This document shows, in pieces, positions 8,177 to 17,292 of a stretch of 64,000 bases of DNA. Source of the DNA: UBA11606 sp965243715 (GTDB lineage Bacteria; Actinomycetota; Acidimicrobiia; Acidimicrobiales; Aldehydirespiratoraceae); the NCBI GenBank assembly GCA_965243715.1, contig CBDEVU010000007.1, forward strand, positions 62,001 to 126,000, given 5' to 3'. Within the stretch, counting starts at the first letter, position 1; each line of letters begins with the position of its first letter. Both the position numbers and the translations under genes were made by a program. The notes beneath the pieces are model-generated. The model made no database searches, was not told the origin of the DNA, and saw nothing but the letters and a program-made list of their open reading frames with translations.

Positions 8177-8497
8177 CTAGCGATGTTCACGTGTCTGCTG
8201 GCTATCCCGGCGAGGCGGGAGCGCAATTCGACGTTTGGCATCGGCTTGGACTTGCTCGATGCGGTTCCGTACCAGCGCCGCGGATCGCTGCAGTTCGTCG
8301 GTAGCTACCGCGGCGGCTCCGCTTCGACGCCGCGACTCGCCCAAGGCCACTACTTCTCGCTCGACCGCACGCAACGCCACGATCAAAACAATGACGGCTA
8401 CCACAACCGCTGTTGGCGGACCTAAAAGAAGCCAGGACACGTCTTTACCGTAGTGCGTTTCAGACCTAGGTGTGTCGCCCGTGGACGGCGCGGCCAT
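8177..8497 (-). CDS. Small membrane protein with coiled-coil tail, unknown
   Basis: A 106-residue protein with one clear membrane helix (about residues 23-42, rich in Val/Ile/Ala) followed by a charged helical region that may form a coiled coil and a very basic C-terminus. I recognise no family. It lies 9 bases upstream of the tatB-like gene on the same strand, so it probably belongs to that operon. A GTG codon at 8440, just before the membrane segment, is an alternative start; the ATG at 8497 leaves only 9 bases to the divergent phosphodiesterase start, which would leave no room for separate promoters. Confidence 0.65.
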   Translation of the reverse strand: MAAPSTGDTPRSETHYGKDVSWLLLGPPTAVVVAVIVLIVALRAVEREVVALGESRRRSGAAAVATDELQRSAALVRNRIEQVQADAKRRIALPPRRDSQQTREHR

Positions 8498-8506
8498 GAT
8501 AAGTAG

Positions 8507-9214
8507 ATGCCAACTCGTATTGCCGCCCTCTGGTCACCGCCGATCCTCTTTGCTCACCGCGGGGCGAGAGCCCACGCCGATGAGAATACAATTGAGGCCT
8601 TCACCCTCGCTCACCAACTCGGTGCTACCGGTCTCGAAACCGATAGCTGGCTAACCGCGGACGGCGAAGTAGTGCTCGATCACGACGGTTGGCACCGTTG
8701 GTTTCCCCGGCGCTGGATCGCCGCGACCGATCGCTCCCGCCTCAAACCTCACATCCCTACCCTGCGAGAGTTCTACGAAAAAGTAGGTACTGACCTGCCA
8801 CTGAGCATCGATATCAAAGACCTGAGGGTCTTTACGCCGCTTATTGCCGTGGCCCGCGAATTCGACGCGATCGATCGCCTCTGGCTTTGTCACCCAGACC
8901 TTGCAGTGTTGCAGGCTTGGCGTGAAAAGGACGCTGATGTCCACCTAGTGAACTCCACTTCGCTCGATCAGCTAACGAACGGGTCCGAAGCGCGAGCGGC
9001 GGAACTAGCAAAAATGCGAATCGAAGCCATCAACTTGCGCCAGCAGTTTTGGACTGGGGGACTTACTACCCTCTTCCACCGCTTCGGGGTGTTGTGCTTC
9101 GGGTGGGATGCCCAACACGAACGACAAATTGCCAACCTCATCGATTTAGGAGTCGATGCCGTGTACAGCGATTATGTGGACCGGATGGTGGCGGTAGCCG
9201 CGGAGTACCGCTGA
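8507..9214 (+). CDS. Glycerophosphodiester phosphodiesterase family protein
   Basis: A 235-residue GDPD-domain protein, which hydrolyses glycerophosphodiesters to glycerol-3-phosphate and an alcohol. It shows the HRG start of the active site (FAHRGARAHADENT, with D in place of the usual P of PENT), the metal-binding E-x-D in GLETDSWL, and the second His in VLDHD. No signal peptide is seen, so it is probably cytoplasmic, like UgpQ. It is divergent from the membrane-protein gene and convergent with lepB (9-base gap). No ribosome site is evident upstream of ATG 8507, so a leaderless transcript is possible. Confidence 0.88.
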   Translation: MPTRIAALWSPPILFAHRGARAHADENTIEAFTLAHQLGATGLETDSWLTADGEVVLDHDGWHRWFPRRWIAATDRSRLKPHIPTLREFYEKVGTDLPLSIDIKDLRVFTPLIAVAREFDAIDRLWLCHPDLAVLQAWREKDADVHLVNSTSLDQLTNGSEARAAELAKMRIEAINLRQQFWTGGLTTLFHRFGVLCFGWDAQHERQIANLIDLGVDAVYSDYVDRMVAVAAEYR

Positions 9215-9223
9215 GCGGTCCGA

Positions 9224-9868
9224 CTACAGGAAACCGAGTTCTCCCAGCGGCCACACTCTCAGAAAAGCTCGACCAGCAACAGTGTCTTCCTCGATGGGCC
9301 CAAATACTCGGCTATCGGTGCTGTTGTTGCGGTTATCGCCCATAACGAACACCCAGCCTTCGGCCAAGGTGCAGCGGTCCGCGGCCAGGGTATTCGTACA
9401 CCCCTCGCTGACGATCGCGTTGTAGTTGGGCCGCGTGGCGAAGCCGTTGACATAGGGTTCGTCAAGCAGCATGCCATCAATAAAAACCTCGCCATCGACG
9501 AACGCTATGGTCTCTCCCGGTAGCGCAATTGCCCGCTTGATGAAGTCGTTGATGACCCCACCGGCACCCGGGGGCTTTTTGAACACGATGATGTCGCCAC
9601 GACTGATGTCCCCGGTGTGGTAGCTCAGTTTGTTGACCAGCAGGCGATCATCTATTTGGAGCGTCTCTTCCATTGAGCCTGAGGGAATATAGAAGGCTTG
9701 GAACAAGAAAGCCTTTATCAGCAAAGAAACAGCAAAAGCACCTACCGCTACGCCCACCCATTCGATTAACGACCGGAGGCGGGCTTCAACGCTGCTGCGG
9801 CGCGGCAGAACCTCAGGTGCGAGGGAACTCTCTAGCCCAGACAAGTGCGGCGAATCGTCGTGGTTCAT
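9224..9868 (-). CDS. lepB: Signal peptidase I
   Basis: A 214-residue type I signal peptidase, which cleaves Sec and Tat signal peptides at the outer face of the membrane. A cytoplasmic N-terminus is followed by one membrane helix (about residues 36-55). The catalytic Ser is in IPSGSMEETL and the general-base Lys in FIKRAIALPGE; the conserved GDNRNNSTDSR box is near the C-terminus. It lies close to tat genes and the proteasome cluster, but its strand and spacing suggest an independent unit downstream of pafC. Membrane topology and length are normal for the actinobacterial form. Confidence 0.95.
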   Translation of the reverse strand: MNHDDSPHLSGLESSLAPEVLPRRSSVEARLRSLIEWVGVAVGAFAVSLLIKAFLFQAFYIPSGSMEETLQIDDRLLVNKLSYHTGDISRGDIIVFKKPPGAGGVINDFIKRAIALPGETIAFVDGEVFIDGMLLDEPYVNGFATRPNYNAIVSEGCTNTLAADRCTLAEGWVFVMGDNRNNSTDSRVFGPIEEDTVAGRAFLRVWPLGELGFL

Positions 9869-9895
9869 AGCGCGACCTTAACCGTCATGGTGGGA

Positions 9896-10879
9896 CTAAT
9901 TTGCGCTTTCGGCGTGGTAACGGGCGAGGATACGACGAGCTGCGGCACCCCGGACATCGGCGTCGAACACTTGGTCGGATTCGAGCAGTTCAGCCGTATC
10001 GCCCAGGCGAAGGAGTAGCCGTTCGAGCCATTCTCGTGATGTCGCCACCAGCTTTACTATCTGAGCCTCACCGTCAGGTTCCGCGGACTCATACGGGTAC
10101 TCATCGAGAACCCAAGAAGCCGAGGGTTGCAGCCGGAGAGTAACCCGCGGGTCGTCCTCCTTCGGGGAGAAGGCGCGTGCGTCGCTGATGTCGGTCTCAC
10201 CGATAACCGTTGTAGCGACTACGGCTGAGCGGATACGGTCGACCCGAAACACTCGTGCGTCGTTGGCCTTGTTACACCATCCAGCCAGATACCAGTTGCC
10301 ATTCTCGCTAAAGACGCGAACGGGATCAACTAGGCGATAAGTGAACTCATGGCGCCCGTAGGTGTAGTACTCAAGCTCAATTTGTAGTTTCTTGGCGACG
10401 GCCCCTCGTACGGCAGCAAGGATTTGGTTATTGGTATCACCGAGGTTGAGATAAACCGCCTTGAATGCGTCTTCACCGAGGCTGGTACCGAGTTTCAATA
10501 AGGCGCGTAACAGCGGTGAGGGCTCCTCTTCGTTGGGGTCGGGGCCGATGGTTGCCTCCAATGCGGCGGCTCCGGCGGTAAATAACCGGACTTTGTCCTG
10601 GGAGGATAGGCGCGGCGGGTGCATAAACCAGTCTGAGTCCGGACAGCGTATAGATACTGCTCCGTCGTCGATACTGACATCAATGAGGTCACCGGGGCCG
10701 AACGGGTAAACGCCTACGAAGAGAAGGATATGCTCAAGATCGGCGATCAACTGATCTCGAGGATAGTCAAAGCAGCTAACGATTTCATCAAGTTCCGCTC
10801 CCCCTGGTTGTTGAATCACCCAAGGGATAATCGACAGCAGACGGGCGAGGCGTTGGTGGGCGGGGAGAGAGGATGTCAT
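9896..10879 (-). CDS. pafC: WYL-domain regulator PafC
   Basis: A WYL-domain transcription factor of about 327 residues. It has an N-terminal helix-turn-helix-like region and a WYL domain around the middle (ELEYYTYGRHEFTYRLVDP, then NGNWYLAGWC). In mycobacteria PafB and PafC act together as an activator of the DNA-damage response. I place the start at ATG 10879, not 10897, because it overlaps the pafB stop as ATGA, the pattern used throughout this operon. It is the last gene of the pafA-pafB-pafC run. Confidence 0.9.
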   Translation of the reverse strand: MTSSLPAHQRLARLLSIIPWVIQQPGGAELDEIVSCFDYPRDQLIADLEHILLFVGVYPFGPGDLIDVSIDDGAVSIRCPDSDWFMHPPRLSSQDKVRLFTAGAAALEATIGPDPNEEEPSPLLRALLKLGTSLGEDAFKAVYLNLGDTNNQILAAVRGAVAKKLQIELEYYTYGRHEFTYRLVDPVRVFSENGNWYLAGWCNKANDARVFRVDRIRSAVVATTVIGETDISDARAFSPKEDDPRVTLRLQPSASWVLDEYPYESAEPDGEAQIVKLVATSREWLERLLLRLGDTAELLESDQVFDADVRGAAARRILARYHAESAN

Positions 10880-11769
10880 CGCAGATTTTCCAGCCATTTG
10901 ATGAAGTCGGCTCGAAGGTCGGGAGGCTCGAGTACCTCGGCATGTTCGAGGAAGTTTAGGACAAAAGCGCGAAACGCTCCCCGGTTGCGGACCTCCAACG
11001 TGGCAACGACACTACCATCATCTTGAGCCTCGACCTCGTTGAGAATTTTACCGACCCACTCCGCTCGATCGCGGTCGATACGAACCCGAGCGACCTCCAC
11101 CGGGCCATCCCCTAACTCCCAACCACGGAAATCAAGCGGGTTGGGAATCTCTCCGACCTTCTCGGTGGCCGGTCCCCCCAACTTGACGGCTCCTTCGAGT
11201 CGGTCGACACGATAGATACGCACGCCCTTGCGAGTATGGTCCCAACCTGCGAGATACCAACGGCCACGATTAAACGACACCCGCCATGGCTCGACCTTTC
11301 GTTCGATATTATGGTACTTGAAGGTCACGGCTTGTCGATTAGCGGCGGCCGCAATAAGCGAGCCTACATTGTTGTCGAAGGGAAGTTCGCCTACCGGATC
11401 AACCGAGGTTATGGCGGAGCCCGCGCCGAGTTTGATAAGTCCGGTATCGTCACCGTCGAGGGCGATCAACGAGGTGGCGAGATGCAGCGCCGTTAACTCG
11501 TCGGGTTCGAACTGCATCTCGGTGCCCTTGTAAGCGTCCTGGCTGAGCCGGTAGCCCTTGACTGGGGGGTCGGTGTAGAAAATGTCCTCGAGAGAGATCT
11601 TTAGTCCTATGCGGCGGAGGTCGTCTTTGTCCCTCGCGAAGCATCTCAAGAACGCCTCATCCCCGTCGGGGTAGCCCCCCACCTTTTCACGTAAGTCTGA
11701 GGCGGTAAGGGGTCGCTTAGCGTTCAACAGGGCGGTGGTAAGGTTGAGAAGACGTTCAAGTTTGTTCAT
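10876..11769 (-). CDS. pafB: WYL-domain regulator PafB
   Basis: A 297-residue partner of PafC with an N-terminal winged helix region (MNKLERLLNLTTALLNAKRP) and a WYL domain (VTFKYHNIERKVEPWRVSF, then GRWYLAGWD). The WYL domain is thought to sense a nucleic-acid signal. The start codon shares one base with the pafA stop (TAATG at 11769), and the stop overlaps pafC, so the three genes are probably translated together. Although named after the proteasome accessory factors, PafB/PafC regulate DNA repair rather than pupylation. Confidence 0.92.
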   Translation of the reverse strand: MNKLERLLNLTTALLNAKRPLTASDLREKVGGYPDGDEAFLRCFARDKDDLRRIGLKISLEDIFYTDPPVKGYRLSQDAYKGTEMQFEPDELTALHLATSLIALDGDDTGLIKLGAGSAITSVDPVGELPFDNNVGSLIAAAANRQAVTFKYHNIERKVEPWRVSFNRGRWYLAGWDHTRKGVRIYRVDRLEGAVKLGGPATEKVGEIPNPLDFRGWELGDGPVEVARVRIDRDRAEWVGKILNEVEAQDDGSVVATLEVRNRGAFRAFVLNFLEHAEVLEPPDLRADFIKWLENLR

Positions 11770-13127
11770 TACAGTGTCGCAATCAGTTTGTCGACTCTAT
11801 CATCTTGCGCCTTGAATGGATCCTTGCACAACACAGTTCGTTGGGCTTGATCGTTAAGTTTTAGATGAACCCAGTCGACGGTGTAATCTCGCTTGCGTTC
11901 CTTAGCCCGCTTAATGAACTCGCCTCGGAGCCTGGCTCTAGTCGTGGATGGAGGGGTCTCAACCGCAATACTAATCTCTTCGTCGGTAACCATGCGGTCG
12001 ACCAAGTCGCGGTCTTGTAGCCGATAGAACAAGCCCCGGTCACGATTGACATCGTGGTACTGCAGGTCGATTAGGGCCACCCGAGCATCGCCGAGGCTCA
12101 GATCATGCCGCTCGCGGTAGCTCTCGATGAGGTTGTGTTTGATGACCCAATCAAGTTCACGGTCCAGTTTGAGCGGATCGTTAGCGAGGTTGGTGAGGCA
12201 GTGCTCCCACATTTCGAGCGTTAATTGTTCCTCCGCCGAAAGATCGTGATGCTCGGCGAATCGTAGGGCCCGAGTCAGGTACTCGCTTTGTATGTCGAGG
12301 GCGGAAGCCTCACGTCCGTTGGCCAACCGAACTCGGATGGTGCAGGTCATGTCGTGGGAGATTTCGCGGATGGCGCGGATCGGGTTTTCGAGGGTCATGT
12401 CGCGAAGAACGACTTGGGGTTCTTCCAGCATACGAAGCATGAGAGCACAGGTGCCGACCTTCAAGAAGTTCGTGTACTCGCTCATGTTCGAGTCCCCCAC
12501 AATGACGTGAAGTCGCCGGTACCGCTCGGCATCAGCGTGGGGTTCATCACGAGTGTTGATGATCGGGCGACTACGGGTCGTGGCCGAAGAAACCCCTTCC
12601 CAGATGTGTTCGGCTCGCTGGCTGACACAAAACCTAGCGCCGCGTGCCGTCTGGAGGACCTTTCCTGCCCCGGCGTAGATTTGGCGACTGACCAAGAACG
12701 GGATCAACACATCGGCGTACGAGGACAACTCATCTTTGCGGGTCGTGCAGTAATTCTCGTGGCACCCATAGCTGTTGCCCGCCGAGTCCGTATTGTTCTT
12801 GAACAAGTAGACGTCGCCATGCACGCCTTCGTCACCGAGTCGCTGCTCGGCGCTCGTGAGCAGTTGTTCCAGAATCCGCTCCCCTGCCTTGTCGTGAACC
12901 ACGAGTTGACGCACCGAGTCACATTCTGGCGTTGCGTACTCGGGGTGGCTTCCAACATCAAGGTACAATCTCGCTCCGTTGGCGAGAAAAACATTGCTGC
13001 TGCGACCCCACGACACAACCCGGCGAAAAAGGTACCGCGCGACTTCGTCGGGGCTGAGTCGACGTTGGCCGCGCAGGGTACAGGTCACCCCGTATTCATT
13101 CTCGATTCCGAAAATTCGACGCTGCAC
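11769..13127 (-). CDS. pafA: Pup-protein ligase PafA
   Basis: A 452-residue carboxylate-amine ligase of the glutamine-synthetase-like fold. It activates the C-terminal Glu of Pup with ATP and joins it to lysines of target proteins. The nucleotide site begins GIENEYGV, and the catalytic Asp lies in LYLDVGSHPEYATPE. The shared PafA/Dop block KNNTDSAGNSYGCHENY and the RDEPHADAERYRRLHVIVGD block are both present. It lacks the insertion loop seen in Dop near residue 45, which identifies it as the ligase. It is separated from prcA by 49 bases and joined to pafB by a one-base overlap. Confidence 0.96.
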   Translation of the reverse strand: MQRRIFGIENEYGVTCTLRGQRRLSPDEVARYLFRRVVSWGRSSNVFLANGARLYLDVGSHPEYATPECDSVRQLVVHDKAGERILEQLLTSAEQRLGDEGVHGDVYLFKNNTDSAGNSYGCHENYCTTRKDELSSYADVLIPFLVSRQIYAGAGKVLQTARGARFCVSQRAEHIWEGVSSATTRSRPIINTRDEPHADAERYRRLHVIVGDSNMSEYTNFLKVGTCALMLRMLEEPQVVLRDMTLENPIRAIREISHDMTCTIRVRLANGREASALDIQSEYLTRALRFAEHHDLSAEEQLTLEMWEHCLTNLANDPLKLDRELDWVIKHNLIESYRERHDLSLGDARVALIDLQYHDVNRDRGLFYRLQDRDLVDRMVTDEEISIAVETPPSTTRARLRGEFIKRAKERKRDYTVDWVHLKLNDQAQRTVLCKDPFKAQDDRVDKLIATL

Positions 13128-13176
13128 TCCGACAACCTAACGGCACCGCGAGATGACCGGTGAAAGTTTGGCCTAG

Positions 13177-13860
13177 TCAGGCGTTGAGGAAGGCGGCAAC
13201 TTCAGGATCGTCGAGTCGCCGGAAAGTACGGCGTTCGGGCCCCCGCTCCAACACCGCAACTTCGAGCGAGGGGGCCTCAAGGCCGCGATCGGGGCCCGCG
13301 AGGGCACTGACCGCCCGTTGAATCCCTACCAGCAGGGTCGGTATGACATCGTCGACGTCGAAACGATTGGAGATCACCTCGGTCTCGCCACCGAGAACCA
13401 CCGACCGGTCCTTATCCATCACCGTTCCGTCGTACAAGATGTGAAAGAGTTGATCATCGGCTCCGTCGCTGGCGTGCCCAATCTCTGCGACGAGAATCTC
13501 GACCTCCATCGGTTTCATCTCGTGGGTGAAGATCTGGCCGAGACTTTGGGCGTACTGGTTAGCCAGACTCCGCGCGTCGACATCCTCGCGGCTAAAGGAA
13601 TAGCCTTTCGTATCGGCGTGGCGCACGCCCGCAATGCGGAGTTGGTCGAACTCGTTATATTTCCCGACCCCAGCGAAGGCGATGCGGTCGTAGATCTCGC
13701 TGACCTTACGCAGAGTTGACGAAGCATTCTCGGCGCAAATAGCGATGCCGTCAGTGAAACGGAAGGCGATGAGGCTGCGGCCCCGGGCAATACCCTTGCG
13801 AGCGTAATCGGCTCGATCCTTCATCACCTGTTCGGGAGCGACGTAGAACGGCATGTTCAT
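13177..13860 (-). CDS. prcA: 20S proteasome alpha subunit PrcA
   Basis: A 227-residue alpha subunit that forms the outer gating rings of the bacterial 20S core. The N-terminus (MPFYVAPEQVMKDRADYARKG) matches actinobacterial PrcA, and the protein lacks the N-terminal catalytic Thr, as expected of an alpha subunit. The start at 13860 overlaps the prcB stop as ATGA; an internal Met two codons later is an alternative. ARC docks onto these rings through its C-terminal tail. Confidence 0.95.
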   Translation of the reverse strand: MNMPFYVAPEQVMKDRADYARKGIARGRSLIAFRFTDGIAICAENASSTLRKVSEIYDRIAFAGVGKYNEFDQLRIAGVRHADTKGYSFSREDVDARSLANQYAQSLGQIFTHEMKPMEVEILVAEIGHASDGADDQLFHILYDGTVMDKDRSVVLGGETEVISNRFDVDDVIPTLLVGIQRAVSALAGPDRGLEAPSLEVAVLERGPERRTFRRLDDPEVAAFLNA

Positions 13861-14672
13861 GGTGACAACTCCGAGTTGGCCTGGTTGGTACGGCGACGCC
13901 GACGGATGAGCTTGGTAGTTCGTTTGGCGAGATCTTCATCGTTGACACGGTCATAGCCTTGGGCCGAGATGGTGGCCACGACGGGATAAATGCCCCGGAC
14001 CGGATCGGGTCCCCCAGTTGCTGCGTCTTCGTCGGCTGCCTCGAACAGCGCCGAGAGGGCAAGGTCAATGACATCGCTCGCGCTCATGGCGGCGCGGTAA
14101 CCGAGTTTCACGACCGTGCCAGCGTGGCCGCTACCTGAACCGATGCCCGCGTGCTGAATCTCTTCGTAGCGGCCTCCGGTTATGTCGAACTCGAAAAGGC
14201 GCCCCTCGTCTCGTTTGCGATCAAAGCCGGCGAAGATCGGAACAACAACGAGGCCGGTCATGGCTGCGGGTAGGTTGGCTCGGACCATCTGACTCAATTG
14301 GTTGGCCTTTCCCTCGAGGCTCAGCGAGGTACCCTCAACTTTTTCGTAGTGCTCCAGTTGGAGCTGAAACAGTCGGACCATCTCGACAGCGGGCCCCGCG
14401 GCACCAGCAATGGCCACACCGCTAAAACGATCTGCTGGGAAGACCTTTTCGATCGTGCGATGGCTGATCAAGTTTCCTGATGTGGCTCGCCGGTCGCCCG
14501 CGAGGAGTACACCGTCGGCGTAGCGGATAGCGACGCAGGTGGTGCCGTGCCGGTAGGACTCAACGGGTATCTCAGACGCGACAGGCCGCGGCGCAGCAAG
14601 ACCACGGCGGCGGAGGAGTTCAGTAAAGTCGGGGCCGGGATCATCGTGGCTCCGAAACATCGGCAGGTTCAC
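13857..14672 (-). CDS. prcB: 20S proteasome beta subunit PrcB
   Basis: The catalytic beta subunit. The propeptide is expected to be cleaved before the first Thr of HGTTCVAIRY (about residue 44 here), making that Thr the nucleophile; GDRRATSGNLIS and the Lys in TIEKVF complete the active site. The frame stays open upstream to 14906 across all of pup, but no homologous extension is expected. I prefer GTG 14672, just after the pup stop and with a weak purine-rich site before it, giving 271 residues; ATG 14660 is the alternative. FTELLRRR near the N-terminus matches the FT-x-FLRR element of other PrcB propeptides. The stop overlaps prcA. Confidence 0.93.
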   Translation of the reverse strand: MNLPMFRSHDDPGPDFTELLRRRGLAAPRPVASEIPVESYRHGTTCVAIRYADGVLLAGDRRATSGNLISHRTIEKVFPADRFSGVAIAGAAGPAVEMVRLFQLQLEHYEKVEGTSLSLEGKANQLSQMVRANLPAAMTGLVVVPIFAGFDRKRDEGRLFEFDITGGRYEEIQHAGIGSGSGHAGTVVKLGYRAAMSASDVIDLALSALFEAADEDAATGGPDPVRGIYPVVATISAQGYDRVNDEDLAKRTTKLIRRRRRTNQANSELSP

Positions 14673-14676
14673 GGTA

Positions 14677-14871
14677 TTATTGCCCGCCTTTTTGGATGTA
14701 GCCCTTGACGAACTCCTCAGCGTTGCTCTCGAGAACCTCATCGATCTCGTCGAGCAAGTCGTCGAGTTCGGCCCTGCGTTCCTCGCCACGAACGGACGCG
14801 GCTGGGGCCTCGGCAGCCTCCGACGATCGTTCGGGCGGTGAGGGTTTGCGTTTCTGTTCACGTTCAGGCAT
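14677..14871 (-). CDS. pup: Prokaryotic ubiquitin-like protein Pup
   Basis: A 64-residue, highly charged, mostly disordered protein ending in KGGQ. The C-terminal Gln form must be deamidated to Glu by Dop before PafA can ligate it, so Dop and PafA are both required here. The central helical segment (AELDDLLDEIDEVLESNAEEF) is the part that docks into the ARC coiled coil. A GGGAG ribosome site lies 7 bases before ATG 14871. It sits between dop and prcB in the standard dop-pup-prcB-prcA order. Confidence 0.97.
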   Translation of the reverse strand: MPEREQKRKPSPPERSSEAAEAPAASVRGEERRAELDDLLDEIDEVLESNAEEFVKGYIQKGGQ

Positions 14872-14895
14872 TTCGATCTCCCACGTGTGTTGCCA

Positions 14896-16404
14896 TCAGT
14901 TACCAAGCCGTTGTAGTAGTTCTAGCGCGGTCGTGCATTCTTCAAACAAGGTACCGACATGATCTTCAGTCCCGCGCATTGGCTCCATCATGGGTACCCG
15001 TCGGAGCACATCGCCTCCCACATCGAAAACGATCGAATCCCAGTTGGCGGCGACCACCTGATCAGGAAACTTCTGTAGGCAACGACCGCGAAAATATGCC
15101 CTCGTGTCGGTGGGTGGTTCGGTGCGTGCTAGCTGAGCTTCGTCGTCGGTAACGAGTTGTTCGAGTCCCAGTCGCCAAGCTAGGCCCTTTTCGGGACGCA
15201 TGTCGCTGTATTGGATGTCCATCGCCCGCAGGCGGGCGTCGCCCCAGCCCAGACCGTGTCGGTCGCGGTAAGCGGTGAGCAGCCGGTACTTGGCGACCCA
15301 ATCGAGTTGGCTGGCTAGATCCATGGGCTCGCGCTCGAGGGTAGCCAAGACGTGTTCCCATCGGACGAGGACGTCTAGGGCCGCGGCTCCGCCCACTAAC
15401 TCCGTGCCGTGTTCGTCGACGTAGCGCTGACTGAGGCGCAGAAACTCCCACTGAACATCTAGGGCGGTGATTGTGGTGCCGTCGGCGAGCGGGAGTGGGG
15501 CGCAGAGCGAAAGGTCGTGGCTTACCCGCCGCAGCGCCGCGACCGGATCTTGGAACTCGAACTTCGTCGCCATTTCGTCGTTCTCTATCACAGCGAGAAC
15601 TAGCGCCGTGGTGCCGACCTTCAAAAAGGTCGCAACTTGGGATAGATTGGCGTCGCCGACGATTACATGCAGTCGGCGGTACTTGCGAGCATCGGCGTGG
15701 GGCTCATCGCGGGTGTTGATGATCGGGCGTTTCAGGGTGGTCTCTAGGCCAACTTCTTCTTCGAAGAAATCCGCTCGTTGGGTTAGTTGGAAGCTCACGT
15801 CGTTGGTCCCGGGGGTGGGCGGTTCGGTGCCGACCTTCCCCGCGCCGGTAAAGATCTGACGGGTTACAAAGTGCGCCGTACAGTGGCGCACAATACGATC
15901 AAACGGGGTGTCGCGACAGACGAGGTAGTTCTCGTGAGTGCCGTAACTGTTGCCTTTACCGTCAGAGTTGTTCTTGTAGAGAACCAGTTCTTCACCCACC
16001 GGCAGTAACTCGTTAGCCGCCGTCATCGATTGTTGGACGATTAGTTCACCGGCGCGGTCATAGCGAACGACGCTGAGCGGGTCGGCGCACTCGGGCGTGG
16101 ATACCTCGGGGTGGGCATGATCCACGTAGTAACGGGCGCCGTTGGTGAGTACCGCGTTCACGAGGTGGGTTTCCACCTCGGGAGGAAGGGCTCCCCGCGG
16201 ACTCGATCCGCGTGCGTCTGCCCCAGGGGACTCATCGGCAAAATCCCAGGCCACGAGATCAGACCGAGCGTCCGGTTTGTAGCCTGCCGCGGCCAAGTAA
16301 GCGTTGATGAGCAACGACGAGGCGGTAATTGGGTTTAGCTCGTCGATCCCGCGGTGAACAATCCCGTACTCGGTTTCGATACCGAGCGTCTTGATGATGG
16401 CCAT
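14896..16404 (-). CDS. dop: Pup deamidase/depupylase Dop
   Basis: A 502-residue relative of PafA that deamidates Pup-Gln to Pup-Glu and also removes Pup from targets. It begins GIETEYGIV, has the catalytic Asp in YYVDHAHPEVSTPE, and shares KNNSDGKGNSYGTHENY and RDEPHADARKYRRLHVIVGD with PafA. An insertion between about residues 43 and 80 (containing WDFADESPGADARG) is the Dop loop, which separates it from PafA. It is 24 bases upstream of pup. In this genome an ABC transporter gene lies directly upstream instead of arc. Confidence 0.96.
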   Translation of the reverse strand: MAIIKTLGIETEYGIVHRGIDELNPITASSLLINAYLAAAGYKPDARSDLVAWDFADESPGADARGSSPRGALPPEVETHLVNAVLTNGARYYVDHAHPEVSTPECADPLSVVRYDRAGELIVQQSMTAANELLPVGEELVLYKNNSDGKGNSYGTHENYLVCRDTPFDRIVRHCTAHFVTRQIFTGAGKVGTEPPTPGTNDVSFQLTQRADFFEEEVGLETTLKRPIINTRDEPHADARKYRRLHVIVGDANLSQVATFLKVGTTALVLAVIENDEMATKFEFQDPVAALRRVSHDLSLCAPLPLADGTTITALDVQWEFLRLSQRYVDEHGTELVGGAAALDVLVRWEHVLATLEREPMDLASQLDWVAKYRLLTAYRDRHGLGWGDARLRAMDIQYSDMRPEKGLAWRLGLEQLVTDDEAQLARTEPPTDTRAYFRGRCLQKFPDQVVAANWDSIVFDVGGDVLRRVPMMEPMRGTEDHVGTLFEECTTALELLQRLGN

Positions 16405-16445
16405 CAGGTTCGGATTCTAGTTACTCCCGCCCGGCAACCAAACAA

Positions 16446-17225
16446 TCAGAGGATCTGTGACAAAAAGAGCTTCGTCCGGTCTTCTTCGGGAGCGACGAAA
16501 AAATGCTCCGGTGTGCCGGTCTCAACGATCTCGCCCGATTCCATGAAGATGATTCGATCGGCGACCTCGCGGGCGAAGCCCATCTCGTGGGTGACCACCA
16601 TCATGGTCATGCCCCCCTCGGCCAGGTCCTTCATGACATCGAGAACTTCTTTGATCATTTCGGGATCGAGCGCCGATGTCGGTTCGTCGAAGAGCATCAC
16701 CCGAGGTTCCATCGCCAAAGCCCGAGCGATTGCGACTCTTTGCTGTTGGCCGCCGGAGAGTTGGCCGGGATACTTCTGGGCCTGTTCGGGAATGCCGACT
16801 CGCTCAAGTAGTTGGTTTGCCAACGTTTCAGCCTCGCCGCGGGGCTTCTTACGAACCCAAATGGGGGCCAAGGTGATGTTGTCACGCACGCTTAGGTGGG
16901 GAAACAGGTTGAACTGCTGGAACACCATGCCAACTTCGGATCGAATCTTTTCGATGTTGCGCACGTCATTGGTGAGTTCCACGCCGTCGACCACAATGGT
17001 GCCGCCTTGGTGCGCCTCCAGTCGATTGATGCAACGAATCCAAGTAGACTTGCCCGATCCGGAAGGACCGAGGACAACCACCACCTCTTGCTCTTTGATG
17101 GTGGCGCTCACCCCTTTTAGGGCCTGGAAGTCGCCATACCACTTGTCGACCCCGTGGCACACGATCATGTCGTCGCGGGCCTTGAGTTTGTCGGTAACAG
17201 CGGTGGTGGCATCGGCAAAGCTCAT
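16446..17225 (-). CDS. aapP: Polar amino acid ABC transporter ATP-binding protein
   Basis: A 259-residue ABC ATPase. Walker A is GPSGSGKST (about residues 53-61), the Q-loop is in FQQFNLFPHLSV, the signature is LSGGQQQR, and Walker B is VMLFDEPTSALDP followed by a conserved switch His in VVTHEMGFA. This is the polar amino acid subfamily (GlnQ/AapP type). With the two permeases and binding protein upstream it forms an importer in the order binding protein, permease, permease, ATPase, as in aapJQMP. Glutamate or a similar amino acid is the likely substrate because glutamate dehydrogenase lies just upstream. The 17226-17292 gap contains no obvious terminator. Confidence 0.93.
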   Translation of the reverse strand: MSFADATTAVTDKLKARDDMIVCHGVDKWYGDFQALKGVSATIKEQEVVVVLGPSGSGKSTWIRCINRLEAHQGGTIVVDGVELTNDVRNIEKIRSEVGMVFQQFNLFPHLSVRDNITLAPIWVRKKPRGEAETLANQLLERVGIPEQAQKYPGQLSGGQQQRVAIARALAMEPRVMLFDEPTSALDPEMIKEVLDVMKDLAEGGMTMMVVTHEMGFAREVADRIIFMESGEIVETGTPEHFFVAPEEDRTKLFLSQIL

Positions 17226-17292
17226 GCGCAGGACTCCTAATAGTCGCGAACGTTGATGATAGTCGTCGTGGGGGCTAGAAGGGCTGGCATGG

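Noticed and set aside
12288..13163. Long plus-strand open frame (291 residues) opposite pafA
   Set aside because: It lies wholly antisense to the well-supported pafA gene and has no recognisable domain; long antisense frames are common in GC-rich DNA.
16354..17256. Plus-strand open frame (300 residues) opposite the ABC ATPase gene
   Set aside because: It is a Ser/Arg-rich shadow of a gene with intact Walker motifs on the other strand.
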